Shown here: positions 8,975-20,234 of the stretch, piece by piece
How positions within the stretch are numbered: position 1 is the first letter of the stretch
How the letters are laid out: every line of letters starts with the position of its first letter
NCBI GenBank assembly: GCA_030068075.1
Contig: CM057835.1
Span: 40,356,715-40,420,714, forward strand
From: Paguma larvata
Lineage: Eukaryota; Chordata; Mammalia; Carnivora; Viverridae
DNA: 64,000 nt
Direction: 5' to 3'
Program-made: the position numbers and the translations under genes
Notes under the pieces: generated by a model
The model's database searches: none
Told to the model about the DNA's origin: nothing
Seen by the model: only the letters and a program-made list of their open reading frames with translations

Positions 8975-10100
8975 ATTAAACAAAGAAACAAACAAAAATA
9001 ACCCAAACCACCAAGTCTACTATGGTCCCTGATTAGGAATTTCCAGATCAGAATCTTTGGGATGAAAGTCTTAGAAATTGAACTTTTAAAGTGTCATTAT
9101 ATGGTTTCATGCACACTTTAATGTCAGACTCCGTCACTTAGAGAGAGTCGATAATTAGGAAAATAATAAAAATTTACTAATGTATCCAGATTAAAATTAT
9201 CCATGTATATACAAATAACATGAATCAAGTTTAATGGGTAAACTAGAGAACTTGCCATTGTACAATGTAGTCCTGTGGGAGAAAGTTCATTAGACATCGA
9301 TTCAAAAGGGGGTTTGCAGTATGGTTATCAATGAGTTTTGTTATTTCGAAACAGTCGACGATTCCCTTTCCTGAAGATGTTCAGAAGAATGCGTGCAGGC
9401 TATAAGAGCCATTTCAGATGCTCTTTATCAATGTAACCTCCTTGGAATGGATGCATCGTCGCACAGAGCAATTCATTAGAAAGTGAAGACTGGTTTTTAT
9501 GTAAAAATTCTGATGTGTAAATAACCCACCTGGGTTCAATATAAGCAAGGCTACCACCTACGAGACAAAACATGGTAATAAAACAGAGGAATCCCAGGTG
9601 TGGGTCGTGGGAGAGGCCAAATCCCGGTGTAGAACTGACTATCAAAGAAAGAAGGGCCCAGTTAGAGTGGGCAGCAAATAGAAACAGGCAAATCACCCTA
9701 AAAAACATGAAACATTCTAGTATGTTCTTGGATCTTTGGATCTTTGGAGATCCAAAACAATCCAGTCTCACGGTAGAAGTAGTCTCCAGAAAGTGGCACT
9801 AGCCAAACTCTAGGAGGTGGCATAATTGGTATCACTTATCTCTGAGGTTTGAATTGGGTAACCACTAGGCTTTCTTCTTCCAAGGCCGTTTTGCATGTCT
9901 TGTTTCAGACTGCTGGTTTTTTTTTCCCTATGTTTTAAAAATGTATAAATGCACACACATATTTGTTTATCATGTATGAAGATGTAATTGGGTGATTAAC
10001 ATTTGCTGTTTCTTCTGTTATGCGTCCTTCACTCTTCTGAGAAGAGTAAACTGATTCGGCTCTAGGGATCTGTTCCCTTCTCCACCCCCCCACCGATCTT
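8975..10100. other. unassigned interval
   Basis: Holds a 123-codon minus-strand open frame (9400-9771) with two hydrophobic stretches but no recognised family. A frame of this length is expected by chance in 64 kb of such DNA. A weak MER5-like patch (9030-9130) is not secure. No exon or RNA gene seen. Confidence 0.4.
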
Positions 10101-10129
10101 CCTCAAGTGGAGTTGACTTAACTCCTGGC

Positions 10130-10530
10130 TTGAGGACTGACTGAGTTCAAGTGAATTCGAGTGTATCCGTCCCTTAGGCACAGTGATTGGTTTAGGAATA
10201 CACACTTGTCCCAAACAACTCAATTAGGCATTCCAAGAGATATCCCAGGATTTCGTTTGTGTGTTTGAGGGACTGGAAAAAAACACAAATTTCTTCTTCA
10301 GAGGATTTGAACCTGGGAATATGATCTAAAGTTGTGGACAGCAACGCTGTTACCAAATACTGCAGAGACTGTAGCTAAGACGGAAACAACAGTTGGAAAA
10401 TAAGCAAGTCCTAGATCCAGAGGTCGAGCCCCTAGATCAAGCTGCATCCGAAGCCCAAGGATTTTTCAGTTCTGTGAGCAACAATTTCTCCTTATTATTT
10501 AATGTTGTTTCCGCTTAGTTTTCTCTCATT
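10130..10530 (+). mobile_element. ancient interspersed repeat, family unassigned
   Basis: 'cacagtgattggtttaggaa', 'agagatatcccaggatttcg' and the later 'cagcaacgctgttacc' resemble a common mammalian repeat containing 'ccagtgattggcttagg'. The exact family is not certain. Confidence 0.3.
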
Positions 10531-10539
10531 CGGAACCAT

Positions 10540-10960
10540 AAGAGCCCTGGGTAATTGTGGCTGATTAAAGATGGCTGCAAATTCTTTGATCCTGTCTTTA
10601 TTGAGAGATTGAGTCTGTGATCCCCTGCCCTCCCCCTTGAATCTTGGAAAGTTCCGTGACTCCCCTGCCTTATGGTAAATGGCAGAGAGACACTGTACTA
10701 GCTTCCAGTCCCAGGCTTTAGGAAACTGGCAGTTTCTGTATCCTATCTCTTGAAATACAATCTCTAGGAGCTCTGTGGAAGAAGTGCAGCAGCCTGGAGT
10801 AAGTGCTTTGGGGAACAGTCTCAGCTGAGAACGGCCTTCCGGCCAAGGCACGGGACATGAGACTCAAGCAGTCTTGGACTCTCTAGACTGGCTCATCCAT
10901 TTGAGACCCATTCAACTAGAGAAAATACATAGCCAAATACCAGAGTGACCTCTACAAGTG
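10540..10960 (+). mobile_element. MaLR/MLT1-like LTR remnant (tentative)
   Basis: 'gctgcaaattctttgatcct', 'tgagtctgtgatcccctgcc', 'ttgaatcttggaaagttccg' and 'gcagagagacactgtacta' follow the motif order of an ancient LTR class whose consensus includes 'gagtctattttccc ... ttgaatctgggctggcc'. GC content is higher than the flanks. Boundaries are estimates. Confidence 0.4.
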
Positions 10961-11530
10961 ATAGTACATGGAACTAAAAGAATCACTTAGCTGGGCCCTG
11001 ACTAACTTCTTGACTCACAAATTTGTTAGATATACTAATATGGCTAGGTTTAAGGATAGTCTGTTATGCAGCAAAATATAACATGAAAATAATTGTTTTA
11101 CTTATTAAAAGGTAAGTGGTTCCTTACTTATTCAATTATTGTTGATTAGTTTCTTTTCCTTCTTGCTTTTAGTGTTATGTATAGCCAGTAGGGGCTGAAA
11201 AGTAACAAAAGATTTCCTTTTTCGGGAGGACAGTGGTAAGCCGGTCTCCTCATTTGAGAGGTAAAAAATCAGACTTCTCATTTCTTAGGCATGAGGTACA
11301 TCAGACAGCACCTTGCCAATATTGCAATTTTCATCAAATTACCTAACTCGTTTGGTCTTGGTTCTTTAGTTAATAAGCTATACTTTATTATGTAACTAAA
11401 TATAAGTTTCAAGTGAATAAATACATATATATGTGTATGTGTGTCATAAATTATAAAGATCTGTACACAGTTTAAATTAGCATTACAGTTCTACTCCTAA
11501 CTGCATACAGGGAACATGCGTATAAAGAAT
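10961..11530. other. unassigned sequence
   Basis: No recognisable gene or repeat apart from a short TATG-rich patch near 11424-11446. Confidence 0.4.
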
Positions 11531-11533
11531 ACA

Positions 11534-11702
11534 TCAGTCGGTTAAGCGTCTGACTTTTAGTTTTGGCTCAGGTCGTGATCTCACGGTTCCTGAGTTCGAG
11601 CTCTGTGTCAGGTTCTGTGCTGACGGTGCCGAGCCTGCTTGGGATGCTCTTTCTCCCTCTTCCGTGCTCTCTCTCTTTCAAAAATAAAAAAATAAAAAAT
11701 AC
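11534..11702 (+). mobile_element. carnivore tRNA-Lys SINE, 5'-truncated
   Basis: Begins inside the tRNA head at 'cagtcggttaagcgtctgac', missing the first ~15 nt, and runs through 'ggtcgtgatctcacggttcc' to an A-rich tail. The body ('gccgagcctgcttgggatgc') is intermediate between general carnivoran and felid forms. Confidence 0.85.
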
Positions 11703-11741
11703 AAGACGTTAGTGAGTAAAAATTGATTCCTATCATCACCA

Positions 11742-11755
11742 CCACCACCACTATA
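11742..11755 (+). repeat. short (CAC)n run
   Basis: Four to five CAC/ACC units. Minor. Confidence 0.7.
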
Positions 11756-11759
11756 TCTT

Positions 11760-12930
11760 CTTTTGTGAACTGTGTATGTATTCCACGTAAAAAGTTATTT
11801 CCATTGGGAGGAAGATTTAGAATTCCCTTTAAGAAAAGACTAAGTGCAAGAAAACTTTCACGCAAGGTTTGGTGAAAACGTGGGATTCCAAGTGAGTTAA
11901 GACTCTTGTGGTCAAAAGTAACATGCGGATTGACGAGGAAGGGGGCTATGATAGATTTTTTGGCTCAGAAGGTGTGATTCACATTCCGGCTCTGGCACTC
12001 AGTAGCCTTTGTATTTGGAACTTGCGTTTGTATCCTTTACAAATCATACAGATACTACGGTTTTCTTCGGTGCATAATTTATTAACTGATTTTGAAAGTA
12101 ACCCTTCAGTGCATGAGTGGTATTCACAGGAAGTCTATGATCTGAAAAAAGGCATAATTGCAATAATCTTTTTGTACGTATGTGTGTCAGAAGGCATCTA
12201 TTAAAAAATGTGTTATTCTTTTACATGCTTGCCGTATATCGTTCCTTGTTCTTCCAGCGTCGTGAGTGAATGGAGCAAGATAGAGCCGTGGGCCAACGTT
12301 CACAAAGCTCCAAATTTACTTAAAAAGTAATGTAAAATTATGTGCATTGAAAATTGCTTCAACGCAATTAAAATTTAATAAAGTTAGAGCTGCTCATTTA
12401 ATTATTTTCTGATGTTTTATAAATATTAAACAATGGTTTATTTCTTTATTCTCAGAAGAAGATAACTGCAAACCTTACCGTTGTGTGGAAAGAGTCACTG
12501 TCGGGGGCTCCTCGTTCTTTTTGTTGTTATGAAGCAATGTTGTCATAATGCGCTTTTTAACTGGGGATGAGTGATGCTTGATGTTTTGCATTTCCTCCCT
12601 TGTAACTCAGAAAGCCTAATCTTAAAAGACGTAATTTTTCATTTTAAAACTTTCTCAGGTTTCTGTAATGATTTAAGCCTATCAATGTTTCCTGCTTAGT
12701 TTCTAGCCTACAGCTGAGTTCTGAAAAACATTATAATTTTTCCTCCGGAAGTTCTATTTGATGCTGTATGTAGTTCATATAAATGGAAAAAAAATGCAAA
12801 AAAAAAAAAATAAAAAGACAAAAAACATTTACAATCCTATTTCCATTAACCAGCCCCTGACATGAGTAATGGTATCCAGGCATCTTTTCTAGCATGTCTC
12901 CACTACAAGCTATGCCCTGTTTTACCAGTT
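11760..12930. other. unassigned interval
   Basis: No supported gene. It includes a 98-codon chance frame (11908-12204) and an A-rich patch at 12787-12828 that could be a retroposon tail but has no recognisable body to its left. Confidence 0.4.
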
Positions 12931-12934
12931 CTTT

Positions 12935-13130
12935 CTACCTGAGCCTACCTGATTAGAGTTCATGGACCACCTCAATCAAAATCACCCTTAGGAGCTTGTT
13001 AAAAATGAAGGTTCCGACATCTCATACACAAGATTCTAATTTAGCCAGGGTGAAATGGAACCCAAAGATCTACATTTTTAATAAGTGTCCTCGGGAGGTT
13101 CTTACAGACACGTAAAATAATCAGGACAAT
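12935..13130. mobile_element. MER5-like non-autonomous hAT DNA transposon
   Basis: The chain 'caatcaaaatcacccttagg', 'agcttgttaaaaatgaagg', 'caagattctaatttagcc' and 'aaagatctacatttttaata' parallels MER5-type elements (aatcacctgggagctt... / ...agaatctgcatttttaacaagt). Terminal inverted repeats are too decayed to call. Confidence 0.5.
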
Positions 13131-13489
13131 AAATATTAGACTCACTGGTAATAAAGTTTCCCTATAAGTATAATGTACATTCATAGACAAAATGAAATGG
13201 AAAATAAAGATAATAATTTGATGAGTTTTTGGAGAAAAATCCTTGGTGTGCAGGCATATCTACTTGGAGGATTATAGGACTCAATTTAATTATACAACTG
13301 AAAATCTTACAACCTCATTTATTCCTCCATATGACCATAACAGTGGATAAGAACTTACGTAGAAATCAGTTAACGGTTGTTCACATTTTAAAATATGTAC
13401 ACAAATTCTCTTGACATTCCTCTCTTCCAAAAGATCACCGAATTTCTCCCCTCTTCTGAATGTGGGCTGCATATAGTGACTTTCTTCAA

Positions 13490-13860
13490 AGGAGTAGGAT
13501 ATCGTGGAAAGGACAGTGTGTGATTTCTGAGGCTAGGTCACAAAAGACACTGTGACTTCGATGTTCAGCTTTCTTTATCACATTTTCTGGAAGGAGCAGG
13601 CTGCCACGTTCTGAACATGCCCTGGTAAAAGCCCAGGTGGGGGCACTCAGATCTCTTGGGGGGTCAGTCATGAGACTGAGCCACCTTTAAAGGAGATCAT
13701 CAAACTGTAAAGAAGCCTCTGGATGACCTTCGTCCTGGTTGCCATCTGGGCTGACAGCGAGTCAGACGTGCTCAGCCCAAGCTATGCCCAAATATCTGAC
13801 TCACAGAAATCGTAAGTGCTATTAAAGTCCGTTTTAAATACGCCGCAATAACTAACGAGT
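13490..13860 (+). mobile_element. MaLR/MLT1-like LTR
   Basis: 'aggctaggtcacaaaagaca', 'ctgccacgttctgaacatgc', 'ctcagcccaagctatgccca' and 'tctgactcacagaaatcgta' follow the order of an MLT1-class LTR (consensus 'aggctaggtcataaaaggcac ... ctgacccacagaaactgtgag'). No internal retroviral coding sequence is seen nearby, so it is probably solitary. Confidence 0.55.
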
Positions 13861-14092
13861 AAACACAATTAGGTAGCTATATTACTTGCTAATATCTTTA
13901 TTACTTCATTTTATAAAAAAATTAATGAAAACATTTACATATCCAGCCATCTAATGATTCACGCTGAAGACTTCATGTAGTTCATAGGCCTGCATTCGTC
14001 TACTTTTGCATTCCCAATAACTTTTTTGTTATCCCCACAGCGAGATTGCTAAGCTTCTTTCTAAACACTACATTTTTAAAACGGACATTTTA

Positions 14093-14301
14093 GGAGCATC
14101 TGGGTGGCTTAGTCGGTTGAGTGTCTGACTTCAGGTCATGATCTCATGGTTCATGAGGTCGATCCCTGCATTGGGCTCTGTGCTGACAGCTCAGAGCCTG
14201 GAGCCTGCTTCAGATTCTGTGCCTCCCTCTCTCTCTCTCTCTGCCCCTCTCCTGCTCACGCCCTGTCTCTCTGTCAAAAATAAATAAAAAATTTTTTAAA
14301 A
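14093..14301 (+). mobile_element. carnivore tRNA-Lys SINE (felid type)
   Basis: Head 'aggagcatctgggtggctta', body 'ctgacagctcagagcctgga', a CT repeat at 14226-14242 and an AAATAAA-rich tail. A 10-nt deletion relative to its neighbours follows 'gtgtctgactt'. Confidence 0.9.
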
Positions 14302-14374
14302 GCCCATATTAGCTATAATATTACTCAATAAGTAGGTGAGAAAGTGGATATTTTTTCCTGTGTGTCATCTATTG

Positions 14375-14500
14375 CTTCTTTCAACAAAAATTTATTGATA
14401 CCTACTATGTGCCAGTCACTCTTCTAGAAGCTTGGTATATATACATCAGTCAGCAAAAGAGACAAAAATCCCTGCTCCCATGAAACTTACATTTCAGTAT
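14375..14500 (+). mobile_element. ancient mammal-wide interspersed repeat, family unassigned
   Basis: 'tgatacctactatgtgccag', 'tacatcagtcagcaaaagag', 'caaaaatccctgctcccatg' and 'aaacttacatttcagt': the same repeat class as at 7540-7700, less diverged. Confidence 0.5.
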
Positions 14501-15625
14501 GAACTCGTAATCATTCACTAAAGAGAGATGTATTGAGGACATGCTAGCTACACACAGGAATTTGTATACGGCTTAGGCCCCGCCTTCACTTAAGCTGGCA
14601 TGTCCCTGCCACACAGATGCATTAGTATGAACTCAACATCTTCAAAAGTGAACTTGTAAACAACTTTTGCATCAATATAAATGCATATTATAGTGACAAA
14701 ATAAATTAAGATAGCAATTTTGTCTCTCATCTCTTGGTTATTCATATACATGTGATAAAACGCTTGAGTTCTGTTGGTCAGTCTGTCATTTTAACGTCAA
14801 CTCTATTCATTAGGAACATTCTACCCAAGGGGCTTTTTATCTTTAGTTTCATTTAGCAAAAAGTGATAATGTCCAAGACATGTGAGATTTTTTTTCCATA
14901 ACGGCTCCTCGACACACCAATACTCACCCAGTAAGAAGGAAGACAAGATAGCTGTTTCTTTTTAAGCTGAGAATTATACTGGCTACTATCTTTGTAGCAT
15001 TTATAGTAAAACTGTGTATTCTTGGATTTATCAGGGATCTATAAAAGTATACTATAAACATAAAATGATGAATGCAGGTTTATAAATGTAAACTTGATTT
15101 CAAGAGATGTCAGCTTTACAACGGAAGTGCAATTAGTAATAGCTGTTAGACATGACAGCGTTCATAGACTTGAACAGAAGGGTTCCTAGACCAATAGTTA
15201 ATTGAGTTCAGATTCATCAGTTTACAGATTGAAAATCACTCAAGAAAGTTTAGTCAAAATTAGCTATTGGCAGAAAGGTGAGGAAACCCTTAGCCTGTGA
15301 CTCAGTCTATAGTCTTTTTCAACACACAGGTTTTATCTCATTATTATGTTTCAAAAGAAGCAGAGAAATATTCATTTCACAAGTGCTTAATTTTTAATCT
15401 TGCAGAAAGTAACTTCAAACCTTAATGTCTTACATTCTTAATTATTTGTTGGGCCAATGTGAATTCTTTGTTTTATTTTTATTTTAAAGTGGACTTAACT
15501 TGAGAAAATGGCATTACAGAAAGTTTTTAAAAGAGAGAAAACAAGTCTATAAAATCACTGAGCCAAAGAAAAATCACATTTATTTTTATATTCTTACATT
15601 CTAGTCTTTAAGGCAATTGTACCAA
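14501..15625. other. unassigned AT-rich sequence
   Basis: No gene, RNA or confidently named repeat. Open frames are short throughout. Confidence 0.4.
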
Positions 15626-15629
15626 TAGC

Positions 15630-15905
15630 AAACATGCAATTGCGTGTATGCGTGTATTTGTATATGTTTACTTAACATTCTATAGGTTGCTCACTTTTTG
15701 GTATTACAAACACCATTGCAAGTAATATCTTGTATGTTGGGCTTTGTCTATTTATGCTTGTCTTTGTTTCATTAGAATTAATTTTTGAGGAGCATTAATA
15801 AACTAAAAGATATGGGCACATATGCTCTTGATATCTATTTCTATGTCATTTCCCCAAAAGGCATGGTAGTAATTCTCACTGCTGCTAGCAATGGGATACC
15901 ATTGG
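15630..15905 (-). mobile_element. old LINE-1 (L1ME-like) remnant, antisense
   Basis: 'ggttgctcactttttggtat', 'tacaaacaccattgcaagta', 'tttccccaaaaggcatggta' and 'cactgctgctagcaatggg' match the antisense of the L1 ORF2 3' block (cf. '...tgccaaattgccctccagaaaggttgtac...'). Confidence 0.55.
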
Positions 15906-16560
15906 AATTAAATACATCTTTTTCTATTTTTTTTCCTCACTATTTCTCCATCACCTAATCTACAAACTGGTGCAGGGCAAACTCTTAAAAATTATTGCTA
16001 AATTGATATTATATTGCTAAATGGATAAATATAAAAGTTCAGCTTCTATTCCAACCAAATATCTACTCTACTGCTTGAGACATTACTATTTTAAAATATT
16101 TTGATATAATTAGCCATTTATATAAATTCTAGTATTTTTTTTATTTTAATCAATACGGATTTTTACTCTCCAGCCACTAAGTCAGTATCTGCTCATGTAT
16201 ATTTCCAGAACTTGCTCATTAAATATTTGCACACTGTCAAAATGTAAACCAGTCAGATTCTGGAATCTCTGGGATAAGAGAGAAAGAAGCTGAATGAACA
16301 GCCATAAACTGAGAAAGAATTGGGGCTTGCCAAGTAACGGAAGGAGAAACTCCATGTTTCAAGTTGCCTTTTTTAAGTTTTTGAAGATTGTGATAAATTT
16401 AGGGTGCTGATCAGTAGAATGACCATATAATTTGTGAACTGAAACACTTTTAAGTAAAAGAGACTTTTCTTTTCCCCATAAATATGCTGGGAATCTTCTG
16501 TAAAAGTCAGAATGCAGTCACCCTGGTCATGGACATAACAAACTCTTCATTCTAAAGTTA
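15906..16560. other. unassigned sequence
   Basis: No recognisable gene or repeat. Confidence 0.35.
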
Positions 16561-16565
16561 GTTTT

Positions 16566-16758
16566 GGGGCGCCTGGGTGGCTCAGTCCGCTAAGCGAGTG
16601 ACTTTGGGTCCCATCATGATCTTGCAGTTTATGGGTTCGAGCCCCACATTGGGCTTGCTGCTGTCAGTGCAAAGCCTGCTTCAGATCCTCTGTCCCCCTC
16701 TCTCTCTGCCCCTCCCCCACTAGCACTCTCTCAAAAATAAATAAACCTTAAAAAAAAG
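16566..16758 (+). mobile_element. carnivore tRNA-Lys SINE (felid type)
   Basis: A complete, well-preserved head 'ggggcgcctgggtggctcag' starts the element. The tail is 'aaaataaataaaccttaaaa'. The body carries several private changes (gctgctgtcagtgcaaagcc). Confidence 0.92.
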
Positions 16759-16785
16759 GACTTGTTTTAAAAAAATTAACAAGTA

Positions 16786-16995
16786 GGTGCGTCTAGGTGG
16801 TGCCGTCGGTTAAGCGTCTGACGCTTGGTTTTGGCTCGGGTCATGATCTCACAGTTTCATGAGTTTGAGCCCTCTGTTGGGCTCTTGTGCTGACAGCTCA
16901 GAGCCTGGAGCCTGCTTCAGATTCTGTGCCTCCCTCCCTCTGCCCCTCCCGTGCTCATGCTCTGTCTCTCAATAATAAATAAAAACGTTAAAATA
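16786..16995 (+). mobile_element. carnivore tRNA-Lys SINE (felid type)
   Basis: Head 'ggtgcgtctaggtggtgccg' and body 'gctgacagctcagagcctgg'. It lies 28 bp after the previous copy in the same orientation. The spacer is A-rich, so it may have used the older copy's tail region as its landing site. Confidence 0.9.
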
Positions 16996-17019
16996 TACAC
17001 ATATATAAAGAGAGAAAAG

Positions 17020-17560
17020 TGCTGGGGAAGGGAAGTCCATTCAAGCTGTGTTGTCAGAGTTAGTACTTGCAGACCAGTAGAGATCCAGGTGACAAAGGCA
17101 TTCCAGGAGAGGAAATTCAAAACAAGGACAACAAGGAAACCTAGACATCGCCATATTTCCAGAGGCCTGTAACCAAGCACGGGTGTTAGCAGAAGTGGGG
17201 AATTGGAGCTGCCCGGTAAGTTTTAGAACAACTGTGGAATTGTCCGAGCAGGAACTGGGATCGAGATAAAATGAGCCGTTCGTGGAGGCTGGAGCCACAT
17301 GGAGACAGAGCCACTACCATAGGCACATCTCTGAAGCAGACATGGGGGTGAGACTTACCCCCCCAGTTCCTCCCTTCCTTCTTCTTTCTGGTCTGTCCTT
17401 GGTTGAACCAGAGATCAGCTCCTGGTGGAGCCTGGGGGTTACACTTTGCAGAGTCATCCCCCAGCAATCTCAGACAGAAATCTGCAAAAGAGGCTGGATC
17501 TGAGAGCAACTTGGAAGTGGACACCACCCCCAATATAATCAGCATTTAAAGAGAATGAAA
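17020..17560. other. GC-richer unassigned block
   Basis: Contains several overlapping open frames (up to 119 codons on the minus strand, 17186-17545) and a C-run at 17360-17366. No family recognised. An old LTR or L1 internal segment is possible, but I cannot support it from motifs. Confidence 0.3.
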
Positions 17561-20060
17561 AGTAACATACAAGCCACACTGGCTCATTAGTTGGCTGCAC
17601 TGTTCAGGTCTGATGTACAGCAAGACACAGTGTGATTTTTCATGTAAGCTACAGTCATCTATCAGTCATTACAGAGTTCCTTGGAAACAGGACCAGGCAG
17701 CAGGCACTGATCTGAAGGGCTCTGGAAGAGATAATGCCTCTAGTCAAGGGCACAGAACAATGCAATTCAGATTTTTTGTTATTCATTAAAATATGTAAGA
17801 CTTGCGGGTATAATAAATAAATAACCTAAGATGGGTGTGTACTCTCCTCGGTTTAAAAGTTTGCTTTTATTTCTTTCACTGAGAGACAAGTAGGAGAAAA
17901 GTCAATAAAGAAATGAAGTTCTTTGAAATCAAAAATCTCGATGTGTATTAGTAATTAGTAATTAGAGTGCTTTTCTTTTTCTTTATACTTTAGATGTAAA
18001 TGGAAAGCATATGTATCATAGGAGAGGAGATGCTGATTCTGTCTTACCCTCATTGTCTGTAGTTAAGATTTTGATTTCTTACTTTTTGACTTCTCTTAAT
18101 TTGCATAGACACCCACATGGTCCCTATATCATACACACTGTGAGACTTTCTGAAGCAACAAGAATCAAGAATCCTTCAGTAGAAATTAGAAGAAAGCTCC
18201 TCTTCTGAGAGGGAAAATACCGGCTAAAGTCTAATTAGAATTCTAAATTACGGGCTTCAAAATTCTTAATCACTAGGATTCTCTCTGCTTAGTTGATCTC
18301 ATTTTCTGTAACATTTAAAGTCAAACACTGTGCTAGGCAAAAGCAAATATATTCATTCTCACCCACACAAAGCTCTGTAGACCCAACCTCGAATCCTGTT
18401 CTCCTAATTTCACAGCCTAATGCTGACTCATTGATTTCTACCAGTCATAACACTCTACTCTCAGTTGACTTTTTTTTTTTTTAATATTTCATCTTCACCA
18501 TGACGGCTTCTCCGAATCTGGATAGAACGATCGTGAGATTTTACTATCCAAATCGGTACACTTTTAAGAGTAAGAAAGATGCTGTTGTAATGGTGAAAGT
18601 AATTACACCAGGAATAGGCAACATTTACAACTGTCTGTGGCAAACTAAGATAAATGATCCACCCTAACTGTAGCCCTAATCTTTCTGTAAGCCTCTGTGC
18701 ATCATAAACACATTTAAATAAATACAGATTTATACAGATATCCTCTTTTTAATTTCCTTCACTGTATTTCTCCACCCATTGTTTGCTATGACCTTGGTTT
18801 TGCTCAAGATCCAAGGAAAGTATTATTCCGTATTTATGTGTATGAATTTTTCAAAACTTTCCCCTGGGAACTACCTGTTAGTTTGTCCTTTGGTGACCAT
18901 TGAATACTGTTGTGTGTATCAGCTTTCGCTTATGATTCTCATTGTGTTATTTATTCATAACAGATAGGTTTGGAGAAATGGAAGACTTGTGGTAATTTCT
19001 GGCTCAAGGTGGGGCACTTTTTATCGTTTTTAGATCTTGAGGGCAGTAGGATAGGACTGACCAAAATGAGTAAGATCAACCTCACTGGCCAGAAAAGCCC
19101 ATCAGATACTATGGATCTGGGTAAGCGGGCTGTTAAGACCAGAAAATTCAGCTAAGGCGAAGGAGGAAAAGCAGTAGGCTGTTTTATGTGGCTATGCACA
19201 AGGATCCAGATTCCAGGAGACCCAGTGTGAACACTAGCATTGTCGGGTGGTGTGAGGCTGTTGCACAGTTCTCTGTTTTTACTGTAGGATGTATGCAAGT
19301 AACTTTTAAACCACAACTCTTAATCCTAAGAGTCACCCTGTGGCTTGCTTTGCATGCACCCTTGTAACCTAGTTTAGCAATGATTATTCTGGTTAGCATG
19401 AATGTTCCTAAACCTGCAACTATAAGTTTGCTTGAGATTTTTTGAATTTAGAATTGATTTGACAATATTTCCTTGTGTGTTATTGAAATGTCTTGTAACC
19501 ATTCAACTAATATTTGGGGCTTTCAGTTCGATAAATAAATTGCTTTCGTTACAGCAAGGAAAACCTTTTGCAGTTGTAAAATGGATTGTTATATTGATCA
19601 TTCACCAGTAAAAATAGATATGAATTTTTTGTTTTTCAAAGAGTTTACTTTGTCTTATAATTGACATAAAAAGGAGAAAGAAAAGGATTGGGCTTATAGT
19701 TTTTGTATTAGTTAGTGTGTCAATAAAGCAGCAAGTTCCTTTTAATTCTCTTGCCCTTGCCTTTTATCAAACATCCTATCTATATCTGGTGGAAGAGATG
19801 ACCTAAAACCTGAATTCACTCATCACCAACAAAAAGGCCCAGGAATTGGGAGCAGCAAGAGAGTTCGGAGAGGTAATTTAGATGTCTTAATTCATTTTAT
19901 ATCTCTTGTGCTTAAATTAATTTTAAATTTAATTAAACATTTAAGCTTTTATTTTAATTAATTGAAATTAATTAATTTTAATTTAAAATTTAAATTTCTA
20001 TCATGGCTCTTATCCAACTAGAAATTTCTAGTCCAAATATTAGATCACTTATGAATGTCA
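17561..20060. other. unassigned interval
   Basis: About 2.5 kb without a supported gene. It contains a poly(T) run at 18472-18482 and, at 19911-19997, an almost pure A/T block listed separately. Confidence 0.4.
19911..19997. repeat. extreme AT block with nested inverted repeats
   Basis: Only about six G/C bases occur in 87 bp. Units such as 'aaattaattttaaattt' and 'attaattaattttaattt' recur in both orientations, so the stretch could extrude hairpins or act as an unwinding/matrix-attachment element. No functional claim is made. Confidence 0.7.
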
Positions 20061-20070
20061 CATTCTTCAA

Positions 20071-20231
20071 TATATACACGTATATGTAAATGCATATGTA
20101 TACGTATGTATATATACATATGTGTGAATGTGTATATATGTGTATATTTGTATATATACACATACATATTCACACACACATACATACATAATATACATAT
20201 ATACATATATCTGTATATATACATGTATAGA
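20071..20231. repeat. alternating purine-pyrimidine microsatellite (TA/TG/CA)
   Basis: About 160 bp of interspersed TATA, TATG, CACA and GTAT units. It forces tyrosine-, isoleucine- and histidine-rich open frames on both strands that are not genes. Confidence 0.9.
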
Positions 20232-20234
20232 TAA

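Noticed and set aside
9400..9771. 123-codon minus-strand frame with two hydrophobic segments, considered as a small membrane protein
   Set aside because: A rough estimate from stop-codon frequency predicts a few frames this long by chance in 64 kb. No family recognised, and the plus-strand overlap is equally featureless.
12787..12828. A-rich patch considered as the tail of a retrocopy
   Set aside because: No recognisable retroposon body or target duplication could be found to its left.
16566..16640. tRNA-Lys gene (A- and B-box-like sequence)
   Set aside because: It is the tRNA-derived head of the carnivore SINE. The same head recurs in more than 20 copies and lacks a proper tRNA fold.
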